From Alviniconcha marisindica (Eukaryota; Mollusca; Gastropoda; Provannidae), in assembly GCA_018857735.1 (NCBI GenBank), contig JABMCL010003549.1:202501-266500 (forward strand): DNA of 64,000 nt, written 5' to 3'. Positions 11,266-23,500 of this stretch are shown here, one piece after another (position 1 is the first letter of the stretch; every line of letters begins with the position of its first letter). The notes under the pieces are model-generated. The model did not search any database. It saw only the letters and a list, made by a program, of their open reading frames with translations, and was not told where the DNA came from. The translations under genes and the position numbers were made by a program.

Positions 11266-11326
11266 AAATCGCCCTGATACAACCGCACTGGTTGACTGGG
11301 CGTAAAACACCAACTTACCTACTAAT
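11266..11326 (+). mobile_element. SINE-like 3' end, family B copy 3
   Basis: Near-identical to copy 2, including the preceding ACGAACCCGGGGCATCTCC. It lies about 235 bp further on in the same repeat phase. Confidence 0.55.
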
Positions 11327-11594
11327 ACCTACTGCAGCCACTCCACGACACGACCCCTGCTGACCACGACCACTCTGCCACCATACCGCCTACTGGCAGC
11401 TCGGCCACAAGACCCCCCGACAACTGCTGCAAAACTCAATGGAACCATGCCCAAACACCTGGCTGCTGACAGCTTTGGCACGACATAATATTGGATTTTA
11501 CAAGACATTCCAATATGAATACGACACTGACGACGAAACTTACATTTTCTTCTTGTGATAGTGTATACAATATTTTTTTCTTTTCGGTGATATT

Positions 11595-11726
<132 letters not shown>

Positions 11727-11755
11727 TGTGAGCGAAAGGCAAAACCAAACCAAGA

Positions 11756-11930
11756 CTGGAACTCGCAGCCAGGACAGGGCTTCGTCAGCTTAGCCCACAA
11801 ACCCGATATCTTACTGCCGCTAGGCCACAAACCCGATATCTTACTGCCGCTAGCCCACAAACCCGATATCTTACTGCCGCTAGCCCACAAACCCGATATC
11901 TTACTGCCGCTAGGCCAAATTGATTCACAT
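11756..11930 (-). repeat. 30-bp tandem repeat, 4 copies, possible SINE head
   Basis: Four units contain CACAAACCCGATATCTTACT and GCCGCTAG. On the minus strand the unit reads GGCCTAGCGGCAGTAAGATA, which resembles the box A end of a tRNA-derived SINE, and GCGAGTTCCAGTC further on resembles a weak box B. The tandem nature is certain; the SINE reading is tentative. Confidence 0.6.
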
Positions 11931-12020
11931 TCTGATTCAGGAGTAACTGAAGAGCAAAACAGACTGTAAACTGATGGGCTGTCCTCATTCCATGGGCAGG
12001 CCAGTTCCGTCCCCCTCCCC

Positions 12021-12051
12021 ACCCCCCCTTCCCCCCCCCCCCCCCCCCCCC
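12021..12051 (+). repeat. poly-C run
   Basis: C-rich then pure C tract, followed by an AATAAA at 12071-12076 and then by the duplicated 3' flank. Confidence 0.85.
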
Positions 12052-12369
12052 TTCTCATGCAACTCACCAGAATAAATGGGAGCTAATCGGACGAGGCAAT
12101 AACACTTTATTCAGAAAACTATCAAGTGCCGACACCTCACTAGGCAATATCAGGGCTCCCTGTTGACCGCCGTGGGCAGGCGGCGGCAGAAAACGGCCGC
12201 TGTGGCCATTCATCTGCGCGGAAACAAGATGCACACATCAGGCACGAGTTCAGAGAACGAACAGCGATACTAGTTGTGCTAGCATGGCGGAGTGGCGTGC
12301 TCGTTCTTTATTTCAACGTCTGTCGCTTGTAGACTTTTTGTGTTTTGTTAAGTCTGACAAAAGTTGTGG

Positions 12370-12645
12370 TGTGATCGTTCTTTATTTGAACATTTTTGAA
12401 TTTGCATGTAGTTTCTTTTTTGTTTTCTTTTTATTTAGAATAAATATCAAGATTGTTGAATCAATTAAAAAATAAAACAGGCTAAACGACGTTTTGCCTC
12501 TTATTTATCCTTAATTAAAAATTATTATTTTTACACTAGTCTTCTTCTCTTTTTTTGGGGGGGGGGGGGGGGGTATTATGCATAAGTTTAAACTGATCTG
12601 ATGACGATCTGCCTGCGAAGAAATCGCCGGAGAGCGCACACAGCC
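12370..12645 (+). repeat. duplicated 3' flank, copy 2
   Basis: Counterpart of 6490-6800, sharing order and sequence of a T-rich start, ATTGTTGAATCAATTAAAAA, a G-run (12556-12573), TATTATGC and GATGACGATCTGCC. It lies about 1.85 kb after the stop of ZAR1-like copy 2, against about 0.16 kb for copy 1; the extra distance is the 3' UTR minisatellite and microsatellites. Confidence 0.7.
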
Positions 12646-14594
12646 CATAGACATGTCAGACGAGATCAATTTAGATCTGTGTGCCCAGTCCCGCTGTCTG
12701 TGCATTGTTTGTGCATTGTTTACCTACCAAACTCCAAGCACTGGTTGACGACATCCTTCCTTGGAGCAAGGTGCAGGAAAGCGATGCTCGGGAAGAACAG
12801 GCTTACAGGACAGCATGTTGCAGCTGAGGCCCGGATCTGTCCAGCAGCCTATGCAAATCAGTGATCAGCATGCAGGCACCACCGTGCAGCAAATAAACCG
12901 ACGAGAAGGGGCAGTGATTACGGGGGCGGGACACGGGCGTGGCGGGGGAGGGGGACCTCAGAGTGTTCCACGGGCAGTGGCCGGTTCTCGTTTGAGCTGG
13001 TGGCGAAGATGTAGACGATGCCCGCCACGTTGCTAATCAGCTCGTTGTCTCTTTCCAAAGTTAGCAAGAAGTTTGGTTTAAGTTTTCACACTGGTGCTCG
13101 ACTCCCCCCCCCCCCCCCCCCTCCAAAAAAGAAGAAGAAGAGCAACAACAACAAAAGCAAGCAATTAAAGAATACCCCTTCAGAACAGATTCCTTTGTGT
13201 CCAGACGTTTCCTCAATGTCTACACGCCTGGCATGCCGGCGAGGACAAAAAGACTAGTCGTGTTCTGTAAACATTTCCAGTCAACAATCCCGGTTTACCG
13301 AAGGAGGGTGCTGGGTTGTTTCGCGCCGCCTTCGGGTAGCATGTAAAAAGTTCCGTTTTCCCCGCATGAAGTGTTAAATCTTCGTTCCGTCTAATACAGG
13401 ACAACGAACAGCCTCAGAGCGTGCCACAAAAGACATTCCGACCCCTTCCCGCATCCAACCACCGTATTCGGGCAGCCATTTCGCGCTGTTCCGAACATGC
13501 GCATCACTCGCCACGCGCTCAGCAGACGACATTTCTCGTTTCCGGCTGGCGGAGCGGGCTCCTTTGTGAGGTTAATTAGCGAAAACGACATTATTAGATT
13601 ATCAATCAGCGGGTATTAGACGGCGGAGCGGGGAAATATTGCTTTACTTGCCGCCTCACTTGCAAACGACTTGACACCGCCTGGTCCTAACCGGTGTCGG
13701 CAGAGAGAGGCGGATGGAATAATTTGCTGCCCTCCCCCCCGGTTTGCTGGTGCAGCTCGCCTCCACGGGAAATGCGGCGGAAACGCGTAAGAGAAATTAA
13801 ACTAACACAGCGTGAATAATGGGATGGGGGGTTTAATTCGCTGAATACAAGTTGACCTCAGTCCCCGCCCCGACCCCCTTCCCCCGCCCCGCCCCCCGTC
13901 CCATAGTATGTGAGGCTCTGGTTCTCTACTGCCTCTCCACTAGCTCCCAATCAAAAGGTGGAACACAGGGACCAAAATCTATTCTGTCTTTTTGCTTAAT
14001 GTCTTCAGATGCTGAAGAGCATATTAGGAACAAGGGACCAAAATTGTAACAGATTATATAGCTGGGACTTGTGTAGGATTAGGCCGACGTACATGTAGAA
14101 ATACATTCGCAGCCCAGTTCCCACTGAACGCGGTGTAATCAAATCTTGAACTTTGCGGTGAGTGGCAGCCCCCCAACCCTGACTCTAACCCCAACCCGCG
14201 AGGCCTCATCATAGTGTTGGGTAAGCATGATGCATCGTTGCCCTGCTCACAGTCGGGCCAAGCTAAGGTATTGATCGGGGCAAGGGTTACATACTAATGT
14301 CAGGCTGCAGTTTGTAGTTTTAGCAGTGGTCGCGTTGGCCACCAACGAGCCAGAGCAGGCCTTTAAAAAATGTATTTTTAAATATATTTTTAAAAAAAAA
14401 ATCTGCACCTCACAAACGTGCTTCACGCCAATTTCGCAATGGCGGCACGCACTGAAAGTGAATGGCAGCTTTGTTTTGTGAATGAAACCGGCAGAAAAAG
14501 CACTCCCTTGACACCTAATCTAAAACAAAACAAAACACTAAATTAATTATATGCAATCTTTGATCTAATGTTACAAATGTGTACAGGGAGACTT
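12646..14594. other. gene-free stretch with CpG-richer core
   Basis: No gene is recognised. 13260-13860 is richer in CG and CCG than its surroundings and is not repetitive, with homopolymer runs of C at 13107-13121 and 13855-13900. 13965-14045 holds TTGCTTAATGTCTTCAGATG and CATATTAGGAACAAG, which resembles 36561-36605 and may be another dispersed repeat. The CpG-richer part could be an unrecognised promoter or enhancer; there is no further evidence. Confidence 0.35.
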
Positions 14595-14652
14595 TGCCCT
14601 GATATAACCGCAATGATTGATTGGGTGTAAAACACCAAGTTACTTACTTACC
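14595..14652 (+). mobile_element. SINE-like 3' end, family B copy 4
   Basis: GCCCTGATATAACCG, ATTGGGTGTAAAACACCA and an (ACTT)n tail. It lies 90 bp from a minus-strand LINE fragment; they are in opposite orientation. Confidence 0.5.
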
Positions 14653-14744
14653 ATACTGGGAGACATTTGTCTTTGAATAAGTTCACTTCATGATGGTACC
14701 CCGTCTCTCAGAAGTTCCCTTGGCTTTGTGCCTTTAAAATGGTT

Positions 14745-15010
14745 TCAATGTTCATCTGATTGATGATAGCCCTCTCTTGTCCTTTCAAGGAAGATTGTTG
14801 AGTGCTTCCTCTTTCCATGCTTCTCTCCTCCAGGTGATCGGATGGTGAGATGTCCTTGGCTTTGTGCCCGCAGGTAGTCTCTAAATCTCAACACTTCAAA
14901 TCTTCTGAGATGCAAGCCAGTTGTGATGGTTGCTTTCCCAGCCAGTCTATCCGCTTGGTCATTTCTCTTCACTCCAGCATGTCCAGGGCAGTACACCCAC
15001 AGGAGTTTTC
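14745..15010 (-). pseudogene. LINE reverse transcriptase fragment, RNase H end
   Basis: The minus-strand frame contains YCPGHAGVKRNDQADRLAGK, the C-terminal block of the RNase H domain found in I/Jockey-type non-LTR retrotransposons. Immediately upstream in the element's direction the frame is broken by a stop (a TGA before KLLWVYCPG), and no reverse transcriptase or endonuclease part is present. It is a short 5'-truncated, inactive remnant. Two LxxLW-type residues before YCPGHAG fit the family; the clade cannot be fixed. Confidence 0.75.
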
Positions 15011-16219
15011 AATGGTTAATACTGACCATTGATACAATCCAGTCTGGGCTTCCTATTCTACTTTTCACTTTTTGTGGCAAGCTTGTGAATGGCATGCACA
15101 TAACAAATATCCATAGTGACCATTTTATTCTGAAGAACTTGCTGGTTTAAAAACTCAAGAATAAAAGGACACTGTTCATATGCAGCCTGCTAGATTTTGA
15201 GATTTTATATATATATATATATCAACAAAACTAATCAACACTTGATTAAAAAAAATCTTAAACAAGAATGACTGCTAGCGTTCTAAAACAATATCCAAAC
15301 ACATAAAAGCTTTAAAACTGGATGCCAAAACAACATAACAAAACAGCTCAACCAAAGCAGATGAGTATTTTACATCTCATTTTTCAGTTTAACTGTTGCT
15401 TACTTGTTGTTTTGTAGCTTGAAAAAAGGGCTTACCCAAAATATTAATTTGCATGTTGTGTTTTGTCAAAACAAATAGTGTTCTTTTAAACCTTTTATGT
15501 GTTTGGATTTAACTGATGGTTCAGGTTCTTTGAAAAACCAAACTAAGAAACAAATGCCAGTATAACATGATGTGATAAACAACAAAAAACATGCCAACGT
15601 AACACAATTTCTCAACTGATACAAGACAGGACGATTGGTTTCTCTTCACCAGATTTAATATCAACAGCTTGGTAGGATTATTTGATTTTCTGGTCACCAA
15701 TTTTAGGAGTATATGGCAACAACCTGTATGTAGCACACATAACTGTAACACTAACACTCAGCAGAATGCTTTACAAAAGAACTATTCAGACAACCATCTT
15801 TCCTGCAAAAGGATCTTTAGCTGGGACCATTTAAATCACTTTTAAACAGAAGTTGGTCTTAAAGGAAGCAAAATACAGCGGACAGACTGCAGCCATTTCA
15901 GTCACGCTGGCTAATGTAGACTGCCATCTTAAAGCAGCTGTTTTAAAGGGACCTCGCTGCAGTTGCTGAGGAACTGATGGTGTTACTGGTTGGTGAGACC
16001 ACTGGAAGTGTCACTGTCCACTCCTCCAGTGCCATGTTTACTCCCAGCATATTTGTGTGACCACTGCATATGTAGCATGTCAGGCATGGTTGCATGCATC
16101 ACTTCACAGCTGTATGATTTGTCGTTTTGCCCAACACATCTACTGCAAACCCCAGTTTTTCTCTCCATAATTAAGTGCCTTTAAATGACAAGTTTAAAAT
16201 TAAAAAATTCCATCTAATA
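15011..16219. other. gene-free stretch downstream of SUPV3L1
   Basis: AT-rich unique sequence with a (TA)n run at about 15207-15222. No coding region was found on either strand. Its right edge may contain the far 3' UTR of the minus-strand helicase gene. Confidence 0.4.
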
Positions 16220-16355
16220 CTCAGCACTGTTTCAATGAAGTACACAATATCCCATTTAATACTCAACATTGTTTCCGTGAAGTACGTAATATCCCATCTG
16301 ATATTCATCATTGTTTCAGTGAAGTATGCAACATCCCTTTTAATACTCAGAGTGC
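16215..16355 (-). repeat. 48-bp tandem repeat, 3 copies
   Basis: Units share AGTACACAATATCCC/AGTACGTAATATCCC and TTGTTTC.GTGAAGTA. It lies about 0.6 kb after the SUPV3L1 stop codon. Confidence 0.8.
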
Positions 16356-16402
16356 GACCTTCTTTTTTCACTGCATGTGTTGCTGTGAAATTTTATCAGG
16401 TT

Positions 16403-16408
16403 TTTATT
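16403..16408 (-). terminator. candidate polyadenylation signal of SUPV3L1
   Basis: TTTATT on the plus strand is AATAAA on the transcript strand, about 525 bases after the stop codon. Other AT-rich hexamers exist, so this is a candidate only. Confidence 0.35.
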
Positions 16409-16932
16409 AGCCCAGGTCCTTCAGTGTATACACGCACTGTAGCCATGTATCCATAGGCACATGCTGCAGGCAGGTTTTATGCCCTTGGCTTGTGGAGAAA
16501 AATAACAAGCTGTCGGGGGTGGTGGTGGTGGTGGTGCTTATGGTTCTTGTAGACTTCCTTTGTGCCCATTCTTCATGAACTTGATTTCAGTTTGGGCAAT
16601 ACCTTCAGGTACTTGCTTTCAGTAAAACCCAGCGTAGTTTGAAAAAAAAGTCTGTCTGCATTTTGTGACAAACCCTTGTCTTGAGCATCATTTTCTGTAG
16701 CTTCTCAAACACACATGACTCTTCATGATATAAACCTTACAGTCTGTACTGACACCCACATGCATTTCCAACATTCTTCCTATATGACACAAACCTCAAG
16801 AGGTCATCACAGACTCATTCTTTTCACCAGCCTCCAGACACTTTGACAGCACACTGACATCCATCACACACTACTCTATATTCAAGCCAATGGCACATGC
16901 CAAATGTGTCTGAAGAATCTGTGCCACCCCCA

Positions 16933-17554
16933 TCATCTCCTCCCCCTCCTGTTGGGTCTGTGGGGCGCGCCATTGCCGTTGGCCCTGTTGGGTCTGTGTG
17001 GGGCACCATTGCTGTTGCCTTGGTTGCTGTTGCTCGGAGAGTCATTTCTGTGCTCTGGCACTGCTCTGCTGCCCCTGCTTGCATCTCTGGCCAGCTGCCA
17101 TTCAGCCTGCAGCTTGGCCAGCACTTCCGGGCTGATGATGCCTTCTCTCACCAGCTGAGACGCCAGTCGCCCCTGCCCAACCTTGACCTCCTTGATGCCT
17201 GGCTGACCTTGCTTCATGGCATTTTTGGCTTGCAGGAAAGAGGAAGAAAGACGAGAGTCGTGTGCAGAGTCGGAGCTGAAACTGTCACTGTGATAGAGTC
17301 CTGATGGCTTTTGGACAGGGATGTCATCCTCACCATCGTTGTCCATCTCTGAAGTGAATGCATCACTCTTTTGCTTGCGGTGTTCAATTTCAAAATCATC
17401 TTCACTGTCAATGATGGCAGCACCTGGGGACCTGGCCTCCGCAGCACGCACAAGGCGGGTGATGCTGGCCACTCCCAGCTGAATGATCTCATCCAGTTCT
17501 CGCTGCATGTCTCGCACATGCTCTGCATCAGGGAACATGTCGGGGAAACGGTAC
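16933..17554 (-). CDS. SUPV3L1: SUPV3L1 exon 15 (last coding exon)
   Basis: Residues about 630-836. Starts [18 protein letters not shown] after GTGCAG and ends at TAG (16933-16935). The SUV3 C-terminal segment [19 protein letters not shown] is followed by a poorly conserved tail with [20 protein letters not shown], a small internal duplication. An acidic, Ser-rich insert (SEDDFEIEH to [12 protein letters not shown]) explains part of the extra length over the human protein. Confidence 0.9.
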
Positions 17555-20500
17555 CTGCACACAGTCAACAGCACAATCTTCTGCAAACAACCCACTCTGT
17601 CTCATGTTGTGGCTTGCAAACTAAACAACAACAACAACACACACACACACAAAAACAACAACAACAACAACAACACATGCACAACAACAAACAAAAACAT
17701 ACACAACAGAACCCACTAAGTGACTAACACTAACAGATATTAAAATGGAAAATTTTCTTTAATCCACTCAAGCCAGATCACAGGTAGATGAAAAGAAAAC
17801 AACAACCATCACTGGCTCTAATCTGTGTTAACTATTTTGCTGCAGTGGTCATCATTGTTTTCATTATTGCTCTGGTGTTGTACTGAGTACGGAGTCCACT
17901 GGAAGAGCTATGCATCTGTTGTGTAATGTTCATCACTGTGCCTTTCCTGTTCAATGGAAATTGCTATTTTAAACATGTGGAATTAGCAAACCTCTCAGAG
18001 CCAAAATAAATATTCAAGAATGGCAGTAAAAAATAAAAAACAATTAGTAGTAGTAGTAGTAGCAGGAGTTTACAGCTGAAAAAGACAGCCCTGTTTACTC
18101 CTCCTTCAAGCATCATCCAGTCTTCAGCAAACCAGAAACAATGATGTGAATGCATTAAATTGGGAACTTAACTATATTAAAAAGAGAGGATCACTTTCTG
18201 GACTGGAATTTGCTGGTTGCGGCACCTAGTAATACACAATACTCAGCAAAATGTTGGCAACCAAAGAGAAGTGTCAATTTTTTAATTTTTTAAAATGACA
18301 TCTATTTTTAACATTTAGGCATAACACGGAACAAGTGTTACCCCAGCCAGAGGTAAAGGTCAAGGACATCAAAGACTCCCTCCAGGTGCACGAGGTCAGC
18401 GATGACGGAGGGCGTGGTAAAGGGCCATCCGGTCTGGCGACACAGCCAGTCCAGGGTCAGAGGCTCATTACGACTGAACTGACGCGCAAACTGCAGACAG
18501 AAAATGGGAAAGAGTTTGCAGGTGTAGGATGCAACACTGGTGAAGGAAGCTGATGAGTGGTTAAGTCTTTAGAGTCAGAATTTGGAGGTTTGAACCCCAG
18601 TGCTTGAGTAAGGTTTGAACCTGTAACCTCTTCAGCCTGAATTCACTGTTCTAATTGCCAGATTACACAACCTTTATTTTCAGTTGTTCTAACTACCAGA
18701 TTACACCACCTTCATTTTCAGTAGTGCTAACTGCCAGATTACACCACCTTCATTTTCAGTTGTTCTAACAGCCAGATTACACCACCTTCACTTTCAGTCA
18801 TTCTAACCGCCAGATTACACAACCTTCATTTTCAGTCATTGTTGGTGCTTAGCTTCACTGAAGCCTAAAGGGTACAAAGAGAGACAACCCAGGTCTGTGC
18901 AGGACATGCTTGTCAAGGGTGTGAAGAGAGACAACTCGGGTCTATGAAGAACATGCTTGTCAAGGAAGCCAAATTCTACATAAAACAAAAAACACTGCCT
19001 CACAGAAACATACATGTTGGTGTGTAGTTGTATGTTGCTGCTGCCTTTTATGTAAGATTTTTTTTAAGTACAAAAAGCCCCCAGACAGGACCTTTATTAG
19101 ACTGCATGTATACTGATGCAGTTTAGGATAATTATACCCAAGCCTGCCAACTCCTAATCCATCTGCAGTCTTGTGCAGAATGGTTAGAGTTAATTGATCA
19201 TATACAATGTGGTCCAAGTCACCATGATTGCAAGAGGTGTTCACTTATGTTAATCTGCACATACATTTTGCACATAAGCCATCTTGTACTAAATTCCTAA
19301 TGAAGGGTGGAACTTTTTTTTTTTTTTAAAGATGTCTAAGTGTATGTGAACACCATGCATACTGCATGCACCATACCAGAGACACAAACACTTCACACCA
19401 CACTCCTCACTCACATTCCAAATCACACCACACACACACACATGCATAAACACTGCGCACACAAGTACACAAATGTATAAACACCACAGTCTCAATCACA
19501 CACCTACACACATGCACAAATGCATACACACCACCTTACAAATTGCGCACACATACACATACCACATCCCCCCCCCCCCCCCCTCCCACACACACACACA
19601 CACACACAATACATCCACCAATATGCATCTGACCTTGAGAAACATGGTGCAAACAAATGGCTGTTTCTTGGGGATTGGCGCACAGCAGAAGACATAGCGC
19701 ACACGCAGATTCAGCGGCACATGTTCAATCATGTCCGCTAGGAACTTGAAATCATCCACGTTGCACATGAAATATTTGTCACTGTCCAACTGCGACAGTG
19801 TGACAAAAATGTCCTGTCCAAAACAAAACAAAACGTGGTCAATGTGAGCAAATGCAGTACAACATTCAAATAGTTCTACCCGCAGCATCCTGGACGCTAC
19901 ACAGAATTTAGTCTCTGGGTGGAATGTCTGGTCCTTTGGGTGAAATGTAAAACCGAGCACCTGCATGTGCATAGTAAAGTTGCTGGGCATGAAGAACTGC
20001 AGAAAAGGAAACGTAAGTGTTGCCATGGCAACAATCTTCTGTCCACATTTCACCCAATTCAAGGTGCTCATGAGGTGGCTGGGCAGTCAATGCCTGTTAA
20101 TGTGTCTTGCCTGGGGAAAGTCACCCAATTTCCCTTCAGCAAAATCCTAAATGGGGCACTCCTTCCTGGCAGCTCCGCTCTTCCACAGACACCTGATTAC
20201 CATCCTTCTGCACAAAATCCAAAGGTCAGCGCTCTTTCCCTTACCAGGCTCCAACAGTTTGGAACCAACTCTGTGCGTCTGTCATTCTACCTCTGTCAGT
20301 TCTTTCAAATATAAATCTTCCTCAAAAACCTTTCTCTTTTCAAAAACCTTTTCTTCGGTGCCATTGCCCTGAGATACAAGAGAGGGGGTGGTGGGGGGTG
20401 GGGGTGGGGTGCGTGCATGCATGCTGGATGTGTGTGTGCATGTGTGCCAAATTTAGTCATTCATGTCTGAACAATGTTATCTGTGTTGGTGTGGACAGTA

Positions 20501-23500
20501 CTTTTGAGTTGTATGTGAAACTGAGAAGAATCCTTCTTTTGATGTACATATGTGTTCTGTTATGTTTGCATTGTTCAGTGCTTTGAGCTATGGGGTAGGC
20601 ACTTTACAAATGTCCATTATTATTATGGCAAAAGATGCTGTTTCAATTCCGTGGCATCAACTGCATCATACTGGTTAAGTCTGAACTCACCATGAGGTTG
20701 GACAGAGTGGCGTGAGGCAGGTGGTAGGCAAACAGTTCAATTTGATCTGCAGTGGGGTGTAAACCAGCTTGCTGAAACAGATGCACACAAGGAAACAAAC
20801 ATCAAACACACAGAAGGAAACAAACATCAGTCACAAGACAAAGCAGTTGTATGACACTCCTAATAACTGATCACAAGGAACACCAGTTTTTCTGTCAAAA
20901 TCACAGGCATTAGGAATGTTTTTAAAGCTGGAACAACGGCTCCTGTGCATACGGCTGAGCTCAGACCTGGCTTGCACCACAGACCTGGCTAGTACCAGAG
21001 TCTATGAAGGCAAAGAGGTGGAGGACACAAACACCATGGCATGTCCTCCAGCCACAGTGACCTGTGGATACAAACACCATGGCATGTCCTCCAGCCACAG
21101 CGACCTGTGGATACAAACACCACGGCATGTCCTCCAGCCACAGCAACCTGTGGATGCAAACACCACGGCATGTCCTCCAGCCACAGCGACCTGTGGATAC
21201 AAACACCACGGCATGTCCTCCAGCCACAGCGACCTGTGGATACAAACACCATGGCATGTCCTCCAGCCACAGCGACCTGTGGATACAAACACCATGGCAT
21301 GTCCTCCAGCCACAGCGACCTGTGGATACAAATAATATGGCATGTCCTCCAGCCACAGCGACCTGTGGATACAAATAAACATGGCATGTCCTCCAGCCAC
21401 AGCGACCTGTGGATACAAACACCATGGCATGTCCTCCAGCCACAGCGACCTGTGGATACAAACACCATGGCATGTCCTCCAGCCACAGTGACCTGTGGAT
21501 ACAAATAATATGGCATAGTTTCCAGTTGAAGTGGCTGGTGGATATAAATAATAAATAATATGGTATATTCTCCAGTGTCCCTAATATGTCAACCCGACAT
21601 CCGAGGACATGAAGCCCCACATCATCATATATTCTCCAGCCAAAATGACTGGGACAATTAAAATGACTCCCTTTTACGGATCATGTACAATTAAAAAAAA
21701 AAAGAGTAAACAAATACACAAAAAGCGTGCATGGAAACTGCATAGCAGCTTTTGTGCAAGCTCATACAATGTCTCAGGCTCATTCAATGTCTGTTGACCA
21801 GAGTTCCCGTTCGAGTGTTGTATGTTTGTTAGTGTTCCTCAGCTAAAACCCTGAGGCTCATTCAATGTCTGTTGACCAGAGTTCCCGTTCGAGTGTTGTA
21901 TGTTTGTTAGTGTTCCTCAGCTAAAACCCTGAGGCTCATCAATTCTAAACTTCAGTGGATTTATTATGGAACTAGTCACAAGTTTACAAGCTGAAAGTAA
22001 TCCATCACAAAAACTTGACATCACAATTCTGCTTATTGCCCCAAGCTATTGTGTGCTAGAGCTACAAAACCCTGAGGCTCATTCAATGTCTGTTGACCAG
22101 AGTTCCCGTTCGAGTGTTGTATGTTTGTTAGTGTTCCTCAGCTAAAACCCTGAGGCTCATTCAATGTCTGTTGACCAGAGTTCCCGTTCGAGTGTTGTAT
22201 GTTTGTTAGTGTTCCTCAGCTAAAACCCTGAGGCTCACTCAATCTCTAACTTCAGGGATTTCAATAATGGAACTAGTCACAAGATTACTACAGCTGAAAG
22301 TAATCCATACAAAGGAATCTTGACACACACATTCTGCTTTTGCCCCAACGTTGTGGCTAGAGACAAGACACCAATACTGACAATGCCTATAGCCTCTAAC
22401 AGGGAATGTTCTGGTTGAGTGACTGAAAAGCAGCTGTATGCAGCACTGCATGCCACCTGATGAGGTCGTGAAGAGCAAAGCAATCACCTACCTCGATGGG
22501 GTCAATAGGTCGGCTGACAACATCTTTCAAAAGGTTAAGGTCATCACTCCTGAACGTGGTGACCTCCCCATCCTGATAAGCAGTGTTGTATCGGCCGGCC
22601 CGGCCAGCGATCTGCAGTGCCTGAGATGTGCTGATGACGTCCATCTCCTTCTCTCCAGTCTCTGTCAGGTGTGGCTTCATCAGGGAGTAGAAGATGATGC
22701 GCTTGATGGCTCTGTGTGCAGAAACATTGCACCATAAAAATCAGATGTCATGGCCTGGAAAAGAAACGTACATGCATGTGTGAGTTTGAGTCTGATCACA
22801 CAATGGCAAAACCCTTGATGACAAAACACAGATTCCGAATCAACTGACCTGCAAATAACTTGTCAAAATAATGTACCAGAAGACAATAAACACCTGCATT
22901 CTTTGACACCACGAAAAAAATACCCAAATGAATTTTATCATAAAATTTCCTCACAACTGCACCACATGCTCCTTGCTCTCCAACAGTTTTACACGCAGAC
23001 AGAGGAGGCCATGCCAGTAATGAACACACTGGCCTAACCACAAAACCACACAGGGCAAAAATTCCCCAGTGGAGCTGTGATTCCAAAGTGGCAAGTTACG
23101 ACACTTTAAAAAAAAAAGTATTTTCTTTTACTGGGCTGTGGCATTTTCTGGTCACCAGGTCTAGAAAGGGAGGTTAGCACTTTCACCAAACCCCAATAGG
23201 AAACCCTGGGTTGCGAGACCTACTTCAGCTGCCAGGGCAGCACTGTCCTGCCATACACAGCAGTATGTACCATGCTATAGTGTCTAGCTACCATGCTGAA
23301 ATACCTATCAATTTCACCAAGGCAGCTACTCTTCTTTCAGTCTGAGCCAGCAGAAGACCTTTCCCATGAGCAGCCAGCCAGAAGAACTAGTTTGACAAGC
23401 CGTTAGTCCTCAGTGTGACTACACATTGCTGATCGCTTTTAATTTTATACAGCACTTTTCTCTGCTCTCCAGCAAACTCACTGTGCTCTTGTCGCAAGTG

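Larger units (their letters stand above)
10513..11345 (+). repeat. 3' UTR minisatellite seeded at the stop codon
   Basis: Units of about 57-60 bp contain CTACTAACGGCCACTGCACC, CACGCCACACC and TTGACCACGACCGTTCTGCT. The first unit begins with the last codons and stop (TCCTACTAACGG) of copy 2. Later units are more divergent, and two enclose family B elements. Confidence 0.85.

Noticed and set aside
12284..12475. 63-residue frame starting MAEWRARSLFQRLSLVDFLC
   Set aside because: It lies on the duplicated non-coding 3' flank; the matching stretch at 6.5 kb is not open.
14160..14200. telomere-like CTAACCCC words
   Set aside because: Only a few irregular copies, no TTAGGG array.
16897..17304. 135-residue plus-strand frame
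   Set aside because: Antisense shadow of SUPV3L1 exon 15.
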